From Acanthosoma haemorrhoidale (Eukaryota; Arthropoda; Insecta; Hemiptera; Acanthosomatidae), in the NCBI GenBank assembly GCA_930367205.1, contig OV884012.1:31096796-31160795 (forward strand): a DNA stretch of 64,000 nt. Reading direction: 5' to 3'. Shown piece after piece: positions 37,247 to 46,855 of this stretch. Within the stretch, counting starts at the first letter, position 1. Every line of letters begins with the position of its first letter. The position numbers were made by a program, and so were the translations under genes. Below the pieces are notes generated by a model that saw only the letters and a program-made list of their open reading frames with translations, searched no databases and had not been told where the DNA came from.

Positions 37247-37877
37247 CATTGTTGAAACGAGGCAACATTTTCCTCCCCGCAGTTAGCACAGTGTAGGGGC
37301 ACCGCCTGGTCACGTAGGCATTCTTTTGTTTTGTGAGGCTGGCTACACCTCACACGATTCGGGGATTTAAAACAATATCGCCTCGTATGGCCGTATTCTT
37401 AGCAATTTAGGCACATGGGGCAACTCGTCTCTCGTTATATGTGCTTACTCTGAAGAGCACATTTTTTATGTGGCAGATATGTTTTAGTTTATATGCTGTG
37501 AGAGGTGGTGTCCTCTACTACGAGAACCGGGTTTTGTGTCCTGTTGCCCTTGTACCACTCGGTATCCCGTAATTTTGTGTTAGTAGGCGTGTAAAATCAT
37601 AGCTATTTAACTTCCCCATGACTAAGGGAGTTATTAATTTGGGCTTAGTAGTCGTGGGCTCGGTTTGTGAAGCACGTGGTTAAAACGTGTTTAGTGGTTC
37701 GAAAGAGTTCGTGACCTGGGTTGCGGTTTGCGGCACTGTCCTGGGTCAACAGTGTCGTTTGGGCTGTTGGAATCCCTCAACATTGTCGGGAACTGTGCTT
37801 TCGGAGGAATCACTTAAGTCATATGTTACTTTCATGCTGGTACCGACCAATTTTCTGGGGCCCCTACGGTTTGTCAT
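37247..37877 (-). pseudogene. Family B ORF1: gag-like protein with zinc knuckles, inactivated
   Basis: A plausible start is the ATG at 37877 (MTNRRGPRKLVGTSMKV), followed by a serine/threonine-rich leader. A middle block GKLNSYDFTRLLTQNYGIP and AYKLKHICHIKNVLFRV resembles the RNA-binding region upstream of Jockey gag knuckles. The knuckles follow at about 37430-37250: CLNC..YGHTRRYC (CX2CX4HX4C, but with a stop inside), then RCSQPHKTKECL, shortened and missing one Cys, then CANCGEENVASFQQC, which lacks the His. ORF1 would form ribonucleoprotein with the element RNA. Frameshifts and at least three stops inactivate it. A downstream segment (37249-36965) then runs in frame into the ORF2 start, as in overlapping or reinitiating ORF pairs. 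Confidence 0.75.
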
Positions 37878-38033
37878 AGTCTTTAAAGGACCGTGACGCG
37901 CCTCACTTATAATAGCTAAACGTACTCGCCTGTCTTCACGGGATCAAAGCACCACTGACTAAAATAACAACACTGTAACAGATTTGAGCTCTTGCCACAA
38001 TGGAAGCTGGATAGCGTCTCTTATTGTTCATAA

Positions 38034-38599
38034 CAAAGGAAAATGTTCCCACATAACCTTTACCCTCTGCCGCAAGTCCTGTCCGCCAGTCTTTTTAAAT
38101 TCAATCCCTCTCCCTGTGTCTGAGACAGTACGGTATTTAGGCTTCCATCTCGACAAGAGACTGACATGGAACCCACACACGAGACTAAAAAGACAAGAAC
38201 TAAACCGACGCTTTGGACAACTGTACAGACTACTTCGAAGGACATCCCACCTCTCAATAGAAAACAAACTACTTATCTACAAGGTTATACTTAAGCCAAT
38301 CTGGACATACGGAATAGAGCTATGGGGGACAGCAAAAAAGTCGAACATCAAGCGCATCCAATCCTTTCAATCAAAAGTCCTAAGAACAATAGTAAATGCC
38401 CCTTATTACGTCAGCAACAAAACCCTTCACAATGATCTGAATATACCCTATATTCTTGAACTCATCCCTTCCAAGTTCATTAAATTCCATGGTAACCTAT
38501 CCAACCACCCTAATTCCCTAGCAGTCATTGCACTGCACCACTCATCCCTATAATCCTCCTCGGAGACTTAAACGGCAGTGGCCTCGTGACCTGCTATAA
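38034..38599 (+). pseudogene. Family A reverse transcriptase C-terminal part (ORF2 end)
   Basis: The longest clean frame in the window. It reads KGKCSHITFTL, then VRYLGFHLDKRLTWNPH, the 'KYLG..LD..LTW..H' block at the end of the Jockey RT palm. Then come ENKLLIYKVILKPIWTYGIE and LWGTAKKSNIKRIQSFQSKV, the 'K..LY...I.P...YG...WG.A..SN...IQ..Q.K.LR.I..AP' thumb block typical of insect Jockey elements, and APYYVSNKTLHNDLNIP. The frame stops at 38551, but a one-base shift restores NPPRRLKRQWPRDLL with a stop at 38597-38599, the normal Jockey ORF2 end. The copy starts after the FADD motif and so lacks catalytic Asp residues. Apart from the terminal frameshift it is little decayed, suggesting a fairly recent insertion. 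Confidence 0.92.
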
Positions 38600-38944
38600 A
38601 TAAGTGACAGTGGGAGTCCTGGCAATGGCCAGTATCTCCAATCATGTCCTGAGCGTCTGTGGCTCTCGCGCTCTTGGTCAGCCTCCGCTGGCTCTTATCC
38701 AGTGACGCGGCTGAGGTAGGGGCGTGGGGGACTCCCCAAGACTCCGCTTCCTCCTTCGCATGCGAGGGAGGTGACAACCATGTGGACTTGGAGGGCCTCT
38801 GGGCTGTTTGTAAATATTGTTTGAATGAGCGAGTGAATGATGAATTGTAAATATGGTATGAATGATGACACTTATCTCAATTACTCATTGCCTAATAAAA
38901 GGCAGATTGTAATTTTATCTTAATAAATTGTTGTTTTCTCTCTC
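38600..38944 (+). other. Family A 3' untranslated region
   Basis: This joins the ORF2 stop to the tail found alone elsewhere. It carries CAATGGCCAGTATCTCC, GTCTGTGGCTCTCGCGCTC, CATGCGAGGGAGGTGACAAC, GAATGAGCGAGTGAATGATG, ATATGGTATGAATGA and AAAAGGCAGATTGTAATTTT. Confidence 0.9.
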
Positions 38945-38956
38945 TATTGTTCATAA

Positions 38957-41480
38957 GCTGTGCACTCAATTTTAACACAACCTAACGCAACGAGAGCTAG
39001 GTCAATTTCATCAGAATATAACCTTTTTAAAATGTTTCACACTATAGTTACAACATATGTCTACAAACCATAATTAGTAAACCAAATGGAACTACGTTTA
39101 ACTAACCGAGTTCTATTTGTTATTATTATTATTGTGTGGATGATATCTCATCCATCCGGTGTTAAAAACTTAAATACAGTAAATACCTTCATCTTTGACG
39201 TTTCAAATAAATTTTATATTGATAATAATACAAGCGAAGTTTTGAACCGGCATTAGTGAAACTTGGTGGGCGAGGTCGGATTGTGCAATATCATAGTCAG
39301 TATGAAGAATATCGTAGTGCAATATCTCGTTCGTATCATAGAAGCAATGGCAGCCCCATCCAACCTCCTGTTAGGCCAGAATAAAGGAGTGGTTCCGGCA
39401 CCACTGCGTTGAACTCCAAAGCATTGGATCCCTATTGCTGCACGGGAAAATTGCTTGAAAATAGATTTCTGGTGGTATATCCTTCTTGATCACTTTGACT
39501 AGGTTGAGCAATAAATGTGTTAGATCAGGAATCACTATCGATCAAATACTTTCTCGAACATTGCGTTCTAAATAAAAGGCTCGTGTATTTTAAGGTTTTG
39601 TGTTGCCCTTCTAGAAGTACAGATTAATTCTAAAATATTTAATGTTAAAATACTGCATATGATCTTCGTCAGTTGGCTTTTAGATGTGGAACGGTAAGCT
39701 CCAAATACCAACTGTATAACTTTATTTTCTGTAGAATATGTAATTTTTCAGATTGTAAATGGAGTATTTGACCAATTAAGGTAATCAACGAACTAAGTAA
39801 GAAAGAAAATTAAACTGGGGTTCATAAATTGCTGTGACTTTGGGTGTGAGTCTGTAATTTGTTGAGAAAAAAAGATAGTTAGATAAATTTCTATCAAATT
39901 AATTAATGAAAGACATTTCAACGTACTTTGTAGGCCTGCATCAACCCTAGTGTTAAATGTTCATCCTGTAGAACACCTACACACTATAGATCTTACTTGT
40001 ACTCTCTGACCACCTCTCTCCAAAATATGATGCAAACATATATAGTATAAATAAAACGTCATACAGTAATAAATTTTATGGAACCAAGCAAAGCCGAAAA
40101 AATCCACTCATATTGAAGTTAATAAATATTTACTACTTAGTTGCATATACTATTGACGTTAGGTCGAGAAGTAATTACCACGTACTAATCAATAGCGGAA
40201 TGCAACACGTAATTAGGGCTATAATTGATTCTAGATTGGCCTTACACCGATTCAACTCTGTGTATAACTCTGGCTCATCCCCGGCAGGCAACTCCGGGTA
40301 AGTGGCACCATCCTCACCTATACAACAAAAATGTTTATAAATTGTCCTTGTTTAGAATATTAAGCCCAGAGGCTGTAAACTGGGCAGGCCAGCGCTACTT
40401 ATGGCGACGCTTAAACTCCTCTGTGTAAGAGATGAAATAAGGAAAAAGTAAGGTTATTTACTGGAAGTAGAATCGAGCATAGTACCGTTAAGGGTGATTA
40501 TGAGGAAGGAAAGGGAGGCGTTGAATGGGAGACTCCAGCACCTGGTGCGAAATTAACATCCGCCACTCAAGCGATGAGGATGGCAATGTGCAGATGATTG
40601 TTGTCTGAGGGAGATGCTGAAGGTTGGAGCTGGCCGACTTGACGCGTCGCATGCTAGAATTCTTCAGATCTGATCCTGTTCTAGGCAAAGACTCGTTTGC
40701 AAGGTTACCCAGACAAAAGACTGCATGTTGCTTAGTTACATACCTCTGACCTAAAGCTAATTACTAATTCACTGTTAATTCACAGTTAGACTAATGGATT
40801 GGAGGCAAAACAGTCAGTATTATTATTAGGAAATTTATTGATACACTATCATGTAACCATTGAATTAGTGATACAACCTAGACTCACCAATTTACCATAG
40901 ACTATGGTGGTCTGACATATGGACCCTCTTATCTTAGACAATTTCCTGTTGTAATCACTTTCCTGTTGTATGAATCTGATTTTTAAATTATTCGCGGGTT
41001 AAATAAACTATAACTACGTATCTTTTACTAGATTCTTTTATCTCATCTGTTAATTGATTCTGGTATGAAAATGAATGCTTCATTTCTGAAAACTGTTTTA
41101 TATAGACACTCTCATTTCACATAGTGGTTAACGTGACTTTTATAGGTTATAAGGCTATTTGGATTCATATGCATTCGTTTTTTTAATAAAGGAAACCAAC
41201 TCGTGGCATATACTAAGAGTTTTTTATTTCTGTATTTTCTACTTTCACCTGTCAGCCATGTCTTAAAAACACTTGTTAACCATAGCAAATAATAATCAAT
41301 CACATGCATGGCTACTTATGTAATTATCATGTCATAGTCAGATCTGAACATCATACATAAAACACCATGACAATAAGCACGATAATAATTGAATTCTGAA
41401 TGTGAAGATTATAAAAAACACAATGAAAAAGTTGGAAATCTGCCTGCATTGCAACGAAAAAAATAGACATTAATAATAAA
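38957..41480. other. No recognisable gene; one unexplained open segment
   Basis: AT-rich. At 39241-39384 (plus) a 48-codon segment reads FEPALVKLGGRGRIVQYHS and continues with a coding-like, low-stop composition, but I cannot assign it. Around 40250-40700 base composition is more balanced and a 66-codon minus frame exists (40688-40488), also unassigned. Confidence 0.4.
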
Positions 41481-41905
41481 TCATCTTACCGTCCTATCCT
41501 CTCAAAAATATTTGAAAACACTCCTATTAAAACTTCTACTTCCAATTATTGAATCCAAAAACCTTTTTCCTAAACACCAGTTTGGTTTCCGTCAGTGACA
41601 TTAAACTGTTCAACAAGGCCTTCGCGTTGTTGATCACATATCCTCAGCCCTTGAAACCAAACAGTACTGCACTGCTGCCATTCTGGACTTAGCTCAAGCT
41701 TTTGACAGGGTCTGGCACGCAGGTTTGTTCAAATGTATTTACCACAGACCCTTTTCCTAATCCTACAGTCCTACCTTTCAAACGGCTTCTTCTAAGTCCG
41801 CTGTGGTTTAAATATTCTAACTACTATCCCATAAAAGCAGGAGTTCCACAGGGCAGTCTACTGGGTACCATGCTTTATAACCTATACACAGCTGATTTCA
41901 ATTAA
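41481..41905 (+). pseudogene. Family A reverse transcriptase fragment (fingers to palm)
   Basis: Nucleotide blocks match the minus-strand family A copy at 51.7-52.1 kb: ACTCTCAAAAATATTTGA-type, TTTTTCCTAAACACCAGTTT, TCCTCAGCCCTTGAAACC and GCTTTTGACAGGGTCTGGCA. The text includes SYRP...LSKIFEN (RT fingers), a decayed QAFDRVWHAG with the first catalytic Asp, and PIKAGVPQGSLLGTMLYNLY then TADF, the 'GVPQGS.LGP.LYN.Y..D' palm block. Small deletions shift the frame several times. It stops just before the FADD motif, so both ends are truncated. Confidence 0.85.
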
Positions 41906-42680
41906 TTACCGCATATAATTTTAATCAGGGGATTAAGTTAGCTAGGAAGATTCATGAATATATCTCTCATCGTTTCTATATCTCGAGTATAGTGAAAATA
42001 TGAGATTGAATATAATTTTAAATATATGGCATAAATTAGTCCTTTTATCGCACTTATCTAGTACTTTATATTAAGAAATTATGTTTTTGAAATAAATATT
42101 AACCAATTATCTTATAATCCAGGCACATTAAAATCATTAACTACCCTAAACAGACTTCCCATTGAATAGCGTTACATGACCGTACATTTTTTCTGCACAT
42201 AAGCTTTGAAACGACATAATTGAAGATCTCCAATTTACATATGAATCAAAATTGAAGCTCGACGTTGAAGCCTTTGTCCTACAAAAGCACAGGTTTTCTC
42301 TGTGTCGATTGTTTATTGGTCAGCTGGCAATAAAATGTGACCATAGCTCTAAAGAATCACCGACAGTGGATACAGAAGACTGATTCACAGCGTATCCTGC
42401 CTTGATTACTCCGACAACTACAGAGAGTCTGCATATTCATACCCTCGTCTAGTAATCTACATATCCCCGAAGCCACTCTTGTGCCACTGCTTCCGTTTTC
42501 ATCCATGTTTTTTTTTGTTTTTTTAGATTTATCTAGATCACATCCTCTCCGCTGACGTACATATAACCGGTGTATTGCGAACGACAGGTAGACCTGTACT
42601 CAAAAACCACTTGCCAAACATAAATACTATCAGCATTGATAGATTTGAAACGCTTTTCCTAGTGTATGGTCGATTGAATT
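41906..42680. other. No recognisable gene
   Basis: AT-rich. The balanced patch at about 42250-42480 shows no frame or shared repeat. Confidence 0.45.
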
Positions 42681-42690
42681 TATACATTTA

Positions 42691-42858
42691 TATTATAAAA
42701 ATGTTCCCCATTACAAATGTAATAAAATTCAATTTCAACTATTTACCTATTTACCTATTTCAACCCCCCCCCAACCCCTAAAAAAATCTAATCATTTTGA
42801 TTAGTATAATGAAATTGAATTGCATCACATTGGTAATGGGGAACATTTTTACAATGTA
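42691..42858. repeat. Foldback element, approx. 50-bp inverted arms
   Basis: The left arm (42691-42740) and right arm (42806-42858) are inverse copies, both carrying AAAAATGTTCCCCATTAC and CAATTTCA. The 65-bp loop holds a TTACCTA repeat and a C-rich tract (about 42764-42778). The small size and long arms fit a MITE or foldback remnant. No TSD was found. Confidence 0.75.
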
Positions 42859-43538
42859 TGCGTCTGTGCATCAGGTTCTGGTAACAAGAAAAAAAAATTT
42901 TAATTTATTTGTGTAACATAATTGTATAAATTCAATAGAACTATTAGAACAAAAAAATCGACATTTACATCAATTAATCATGTATACATGATATCAGTTA
43001 AAATCCAAATACAAAATAGCATGTCTTCTTCCAATGTAAGTATTTTGATTATTCTATTTTCTATTATTCTATTGACTTATATTTGCTTTTGAAGTAGAAG
43101 CAATATAGTAGAACCATTTAAAATTCCATCAGTCCACCTTTTTAACGGGTCCAGTATAACCCTTCCAGTTAGGCTTGAATTAAAGGGGTTCAATTTGGGT
43201 CATAAATAACCAGAGGGCAATATCAGGTAGGATGTATTAAATCCACTAACATTCCAACTTCTGGTGATAGGAAATATAAAGTAATCTTTCAAGAGCTTTT
43301 TTTTCTTTTTTTTTTACCGAGAATCATTCCCTTGTAAAATTGCGATCGTACTTTTTGAGCATTCATTTCCGTTCCTAAAATGGGTTGCAAAATTTTGTTT
43401 TTTGTTTCCATTGTGACCATTTCTGGGATACGAAAATGATATTGACTGGGGTATCTGGATTGATTCCTACAGGGGAAAAAAAAATTATGTTTCGAATAAA
43501 TCAATAACAGAAATATTAATTTGCAACGTAAAGTCCGT
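42859..43538. other. No recognisable gene
   Basis: AT-rich with homopolymer runs. The 71-codon minus frame at 43504-43289 is lysine-rich and shows no motif. Confidence 0.45.
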
Positions 43539-43771
43539 AAATGTCCCCTCTACTCCCAATACTTTTTTGGCAACATTTGCAGATGACACTGCATTCCTGT
43601 CATCCCACCCAGATCCCAATATAGCATCCCATAACTCTTGGTCAACCTCCACTGGCTCGTATCCAGTGACGCAGCTGATGGAGGAGTATGGGGGCTTCCC
43701 AAGACTCCGCTTCCTCTTTCGCATGTGAGGGAGGTGACAACCATGTGGATTTGGGAGATCTCTGGGCTGTT
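43539..43771 (+). mobile_element. Family A copy with RT catalytic motif joined to the 3' tail by a deletion
   Basis: The first 100 bp read NVPSTPNTFLATFADDTAFL then SSHPDPNIASH, the RT palm with an intact FADD motif at 43576-43587. At about 43638 the sequence switches to the family A 3' UTR (TTGGTCAACCTCCACTGGCT, then CATGTGAGGGAGGTGACAAC), so about 700-800 bp of ORF2 end and UTR are missing compared with the 38-kb and 51-kb copies. The tail breaks off at CTGGGCTGTTTG before the usual AATAAAG end. Confidence 0.85.
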
Positions 43772-44118
43772 TGTTTTTAATATTTTATCTACAATAACTA
43801 TATATTTTTTATCAATAGTAATTTTATATATTTTTTTATTTTTACCTCAACAAAGATAGTGGTTATGGTAATAAAAATCATTTAGGAAGTTTGACTCTAT
43901 TAACAATACAAAGAAGTTTAAATATGTTTCCTCTCTAGTACAAAATTATAAATATTTCTTATTTAGTAGCGATGTTTATATTCATGCTATTAAAAGGTAA
44001 CCTGTTCCTCATTGGTGTAGGAAAAGACATAAAGAAAAATAACACAAAACACGATAATATTTGTAATGATCAAAGGTAAGAATTTAAAAATTAAATTATC
44101 TAATTAAAAAAGTTACTC
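43772..44118. other. No recognisable feature
   Basis: Strongly AT-rich sequence between two family A copies. Confidence 0.5.
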
Positions 44119-44130
44119 AATATATTTGTT

Positions 44131-44950
44131 CCTCCTCGGAGACTGAAACGGCAGTGGCCTCGTGACCTGCTGCGTCACAACCATTATAACACGAGTCTGT
44201 GACTAAGTCCACCAATCTCACTTACATACTTGCATGCTCAACAGATCATATGTAGGTCAATAGGAGATGTTAACACTGGTAATGTATTACTATCATCAAT
44301 TGCGTTACCGTTATCGGAATAGCTTCTGAATTTAAGTTATGAAAAGAATAAGAAATTGGGAGCATGGTTGTAAATTCACTTACAATGCATATTAGGAACA
44401 TAGGGAGGAATCGGAAAACGGAAATGTCATACGAGTGACATCTGAGCCCTCACAGCGATCACAGATAGTTTTGGAAAATATTATTCCGGGTCCTCGCGGG
44501 GCGTAAAAAACGGAATTGAGTCCCTATTTCGTTTCTGCGTGAATGTGTGAATGTGTAATTGTTAAAATTGCTTTCGTGAGTAACCGCGCAAGTGAGTCTA
44601 AGATATCGTCACAACACTAGTTAAGTTCAATGACAATGAAACCACGTTGTTTTTGGAATTGTACTTGGAAAAAGCATTGTGTGACCTAGATTTGGATGAC
44701 TACCACGATAGAGATTTGAGAGCGACCGCAGCAAATAGAATAAGCCATGGTTGTGAATAAGCCATTGCGTAAATGCGTCACAATGGGAGCCCTGGCAATG
44801 GCCAGTTTCTCCAATCATGTCCTAAGTATTGTATGAATGAGCAAGTGAATGATGAATTGTAAATATGGTATGAATGAGAACATTTATCTCAATTATTTAT
44901 TGCCTAATAAGGCAGATTGTAATTTTATCATAATAAAGAATACTATATTT
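44131..44950 (+). mobile_element. Family A copy with 12-bp TSD, interrupted by a 559-bp insertion
   Basis: The perfect 12-bp repeat AATATATTTGTT flanks the copy (44119-44130 and 44951-44962). It starts in the last codons of ORF2 (PPRRLKRQWPRDLL), runs into the 3' UTR, and is interrupted at about 44188 by the segment that recurs at 45.58 kb. It resumes at about 44748 with CAATGGGAGCCCTGGCAATG. An internal deletion joins ATCATGTCCTAA to GTATTGTATGAATGAGC. The 3' end is AATAAAG. Confidence 0.9.
44189..44747 (+). repeat. 559-bp perfect direct repeat, copy 1 (inside a family A copy)
   Basis: Identical base for base to 45580-46138, offset 1391. It carries the upstream region and first part of a MADF-type coding segment (44602-44747), which is cut off after ANRIS and followed by a short unrelated read-through and a stop. 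A 10-bp repeat TGCGTCACAA occurs near both outer sides of the insertion (44171-44180 and 44785-44794), but part of it may simply belong to the host UTR. Confidence 0.95.
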
Positions 44951-44962
44951 AATATATTTGTT

Positions 44963-45579
44963 AATAGTGAACTAGATATTTCCAAATAGGATTGTGAGAA
45001 ATTCCAACCTTGTCAATTCGTTTATTCTGGTGGCCCTCTCCAATCCTAAACTCTTTCAGTATTGGACAGATCACGAAGTATCTTCAAGGTTGGCCAATCG
45101 CTCAGTAGGCACACTCCTTTCCTTTTACGTGCCGAATCTTGCGATTGGTATTAAGTAATTCACAGCGGGTTTCAAGAATCAATCTAGCGTAAACAGTTTA
45201 GTTAGAGGCGTAATGGATTTACAGTAGGCCAAACTACTTGTACAAACTATAAGTAAATAATGTATTACAAGCATTAGTTTGTTTTCTAATCATTCTATAA
45301 AGTCTTCCAGGCATACTTGTCGTTCCACTTGTCTTTCCATTTGGTCCAATAGTCATCTTCCTTAAGTCACGTACCCAATCTTCCGCTGCTGTTACTTTTA
45401 CTATTAGCATTCCTCCCTCCCAGCATTCATTACCCCCAGCCAGATTCCCTCCACAGTCAACTTTATTTCACTACTCTCTGCACCATAGTACCGAGATGAT
45501 CACAGACGCCTTTTGCATTTTTTTAAGTGTAATTCTTTCGATCCCCAAAGCAAGCACGCATACCAGTTGGAACGAAATT
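44963..45579. other. No recognisable gene
   Basis: AT-rich at first, then a balanced patch at about 45300-45575. No frame or family match was recognised. Confidence 0.45.
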
Positions 45580-46138
45580 ACACGAGTCTGTGACTAAGTC
45601 CACCAATCTCACTTACATACTTGCATGCTCAACAGATCATATGTAGGTCAATAGGAGATGTTAACACTGGTAATGTATTACTATCATCAATTGCGTTACC
45701 GTTATCGGAATAGCTTCTGAATTTAAGTTATGAAAAGAATAAGAAATTGGGAGCATGGTTGTAAATTCACTTACAATGCATATTAGGAACATAGGGAGGA
45801 ATCGGAAAACGGAAATGTCATACGAGTGACATCTGAGCCCTCACAGCGATCACAGATAGTTTTGGAAAATATTATTCCGGGTCCTCGCGGGGCGTAAAAA
45901 ACGGAATTGAGTCCCTATTTCGTTTCTGCGTGAATGTGTGAATGTGTAATTGTTAAAATTGCTTTCGTGAGTAACCGCGCAAGTGAGTCTAAGATATCGT
46001 CACAACACTAGTTAAGTTCAATGACAATGAAACCACGTTGTTTTTGGAATTGTACTTGGAAAAAGCATTGTGTGACCTAGATTTGGATGACTACCACGAT
46101 AGAGATTTGAGAGCGACCGCAGCAAATAGAATAAGCCA
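45580..46138 (+). repeat. 559-bp perfect direct repeat, copy 2 (continuous with MADF segment)
   Basis: Partner of 44189-44747. Here the MADF-type reading continues smoothly past the repeat end (ISQ to ELIPGYEP), so this is the more complete, probably original copy. The 413 bp before the coding part are non-coding. Confidence 0.95.
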
Positions 46139-46265
46139 AGAGTTAATTCCTGGATATGAACCAATGAAGTGATTGTTAAATTAAAAAAGTTAATGACAAT
46201 GAAAAATCAGGAAGTGTTAAAGACGATATTTACAAACAAAAAGTATTTTGGTTTGAGTATACATT
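45993..46265 (+). pseudogene. MADF (Myb/SANT-like) DNA-binding domain, transposon-type, broken
   Basis: The frame 45993-46172 reads DIVTTLVKFNDNETTLFLEL then YLEKALCDLDLDDYHDRDLR, ATAANRISQEL and IPGYEPMK before a stop. This fits the MADF pattern: '(F)I.LY....LWD....DY.(N/D)R..R..A...I..EL'. The conserved Trp of the LWD block is replaced (LCD). After a frameshift EKSGSVKDDIYKQKVFWFEY appears, the typical '(K)KSG.G.DD.Y.PK.WWF' end of such domains in insect transposon-associated proteins. The third-helix region between them is shortened. MADF proteins bind DNA, and in PIF/Harbinger transposons such a protein often accompanies the transposase. No start codon in good context was found, and the frame opens just after an in-frame TAA. 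Confidence 0.65.
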
Positions 46266-46431
46266 CTCGAACCCAAAAGCGAATTTTTCTTCGTTTTCTT
46301 GTCATCATGTCCAGTAAGCTACCAATCTTTTTTGCTAAGATGGAACAAAAAACAGAGCTAATAACAGCACAACTGTCAATAAGTATGTCGTTCATTGTCA
46401 ATGTTTCCATTTGAACTGAAAACAGAGTCAT
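46207..46431 (-). pseudogene. Possible PIF/Harbinger transposase N-terminus
   Basis: The minus frame starts with an ATG at 46431 and reads DSCAVISSVFCSILAKKIGS, then TRKRRKIRFWVRECILKPKY, resembling Harbinger transposase starts where 'K(K/R)(R/K)..WVRPWL.RR...G.....L' precedes the first globular part. In the same frame beyond a stop, INFFNLTITSLVHIQEL resembles the following 'NF.RM....F..LL.LI'. It converges with the plus-strand MADF segment and overlaps it at about 46207-46265, so at least part of one reading must be fortuitous. An internally deleted element fusing the ends of two convergent genes would explain it. The similarity is from memory and modest. Confidence 0.4.
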
Positions 46432-46659
46432 GACCGTTATGTTGAGACAATTGCTAAGGAAAGAAAATCCACTGGCTTGTAAACTTGCTATTCCTAAATC
46501 TTGTTACTATATTTTCCGAAATAATGGAAACCCTATTGTATGATTGTATGATAACTTAATTCCACCAGGACAGGCCAGGTTTTTAACACAAAAATCTGTA
46601 AAACAAAAAAAAAGTTTAAAACATCCATTTCCTAAGGTATGGCTGGATGCTATTATGAT

Positions 46660-46855
46660 ACCAGGAGCGGTTTCTCTGGATTGTACAAAGGCCTTCGACT
46701 CATGTCTTCGCATACACCACCGGGAATGCCCGGAGGAATGGAATTGGATCGGTGAAGTTATGGATGGATGGGAGTCCTTCCGTCACCTAAGTGTGGAGTA
46801 TCTCAAGGAAGCTGTACAGTCTCCGGTAAGGTTACAAGTGTATACCACATAAATG
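46660..46855 (+). pseudogene. Degenerate reverse transcriptase fragment
   Basis: The frame reads AVSLDCTKAFDSC, matching the RT palm start '(A)V.LD.(S/T)KAFD' with the first catalytic Asp. In shifted frames RRNGIGSVKLWMDG resembles '..GI.G....W...', and KCGVSQGSCTVSG resembles the '.GVPQGS.LGP' block. This order is correct for a CR1/Jockey-type RT, and the spacing is close to normal. Frames change twice in 190 bp. The family differs from A and B. Confidence 0.5.

Larger units (their letters stand above)
33478..37965 (-). mobile_element. Family B Jockey-like non-LTR retrotransposon, nearly full length, split by a solo LTR
   Basis: Read on the minus strand, this runs from a short 5' leader (about 37965) through ORF1 with gag-type zinc knuckles, ORF2 with endonuclease and RT, and a 3' UTR ending at a nine-base poly-A (the T run at 33478-33486). 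A solo LTR (33516-34300) sits inside the 3' UTR about 30 bp before the tail. Removing it leaves a continuous UTR that aligns with the nested family B tail at 53.9-54.07 kb: both have ACTCCTTAATT, then TTTATTTTTCC, then GAGAGCT. Without the LTR the element is about 3.7 kb, close to full length for Jockey-type elements. Many stops and frameshifts make it inactive. No TSD was recognised, possibly because of age. Confidence 0.85.
38034..38944 (+). mobile_element. Family A non-LTR retrotransposon copy with 12-bp TSD
   Basis: The copy is flanked by the perfect 12-bp repeat TATTGTTCATAA at 38022-38033 and 38945-38956. It is 911 bp long, 5'-truncated inside the RT, and includes the rest of ORF2, the full 3' UTR and an AATAAA-type end. 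It is the reference copy that ties the family A tails elsewhere in the window to a coding element. It sits directly beside the 5' end of the family B copy, in the opposite orientation. Confidence 0.93.

Noticed and set aside
37023..37286. 87-codon plus frame over the ORF1/ORF2 junction of family B
   Set aside because: The minus strand carries zinc knuckles and the endonuclease start at the same place.
38028..38267. Minus frames of 65-79 codons over the family A RT
   Set aside because: Shadows of the 189-codon plus-strand RT frame with recognisable motifs.
44171..44794. 10-bp TGCGTCACAA flanks as a TSD of the 559-bp insertion
   Set aside because: The flanks do not abut the duplicated segment on either side, and at least one copy may belong to the host 3' UTR, so they are not accepted as a TSD.
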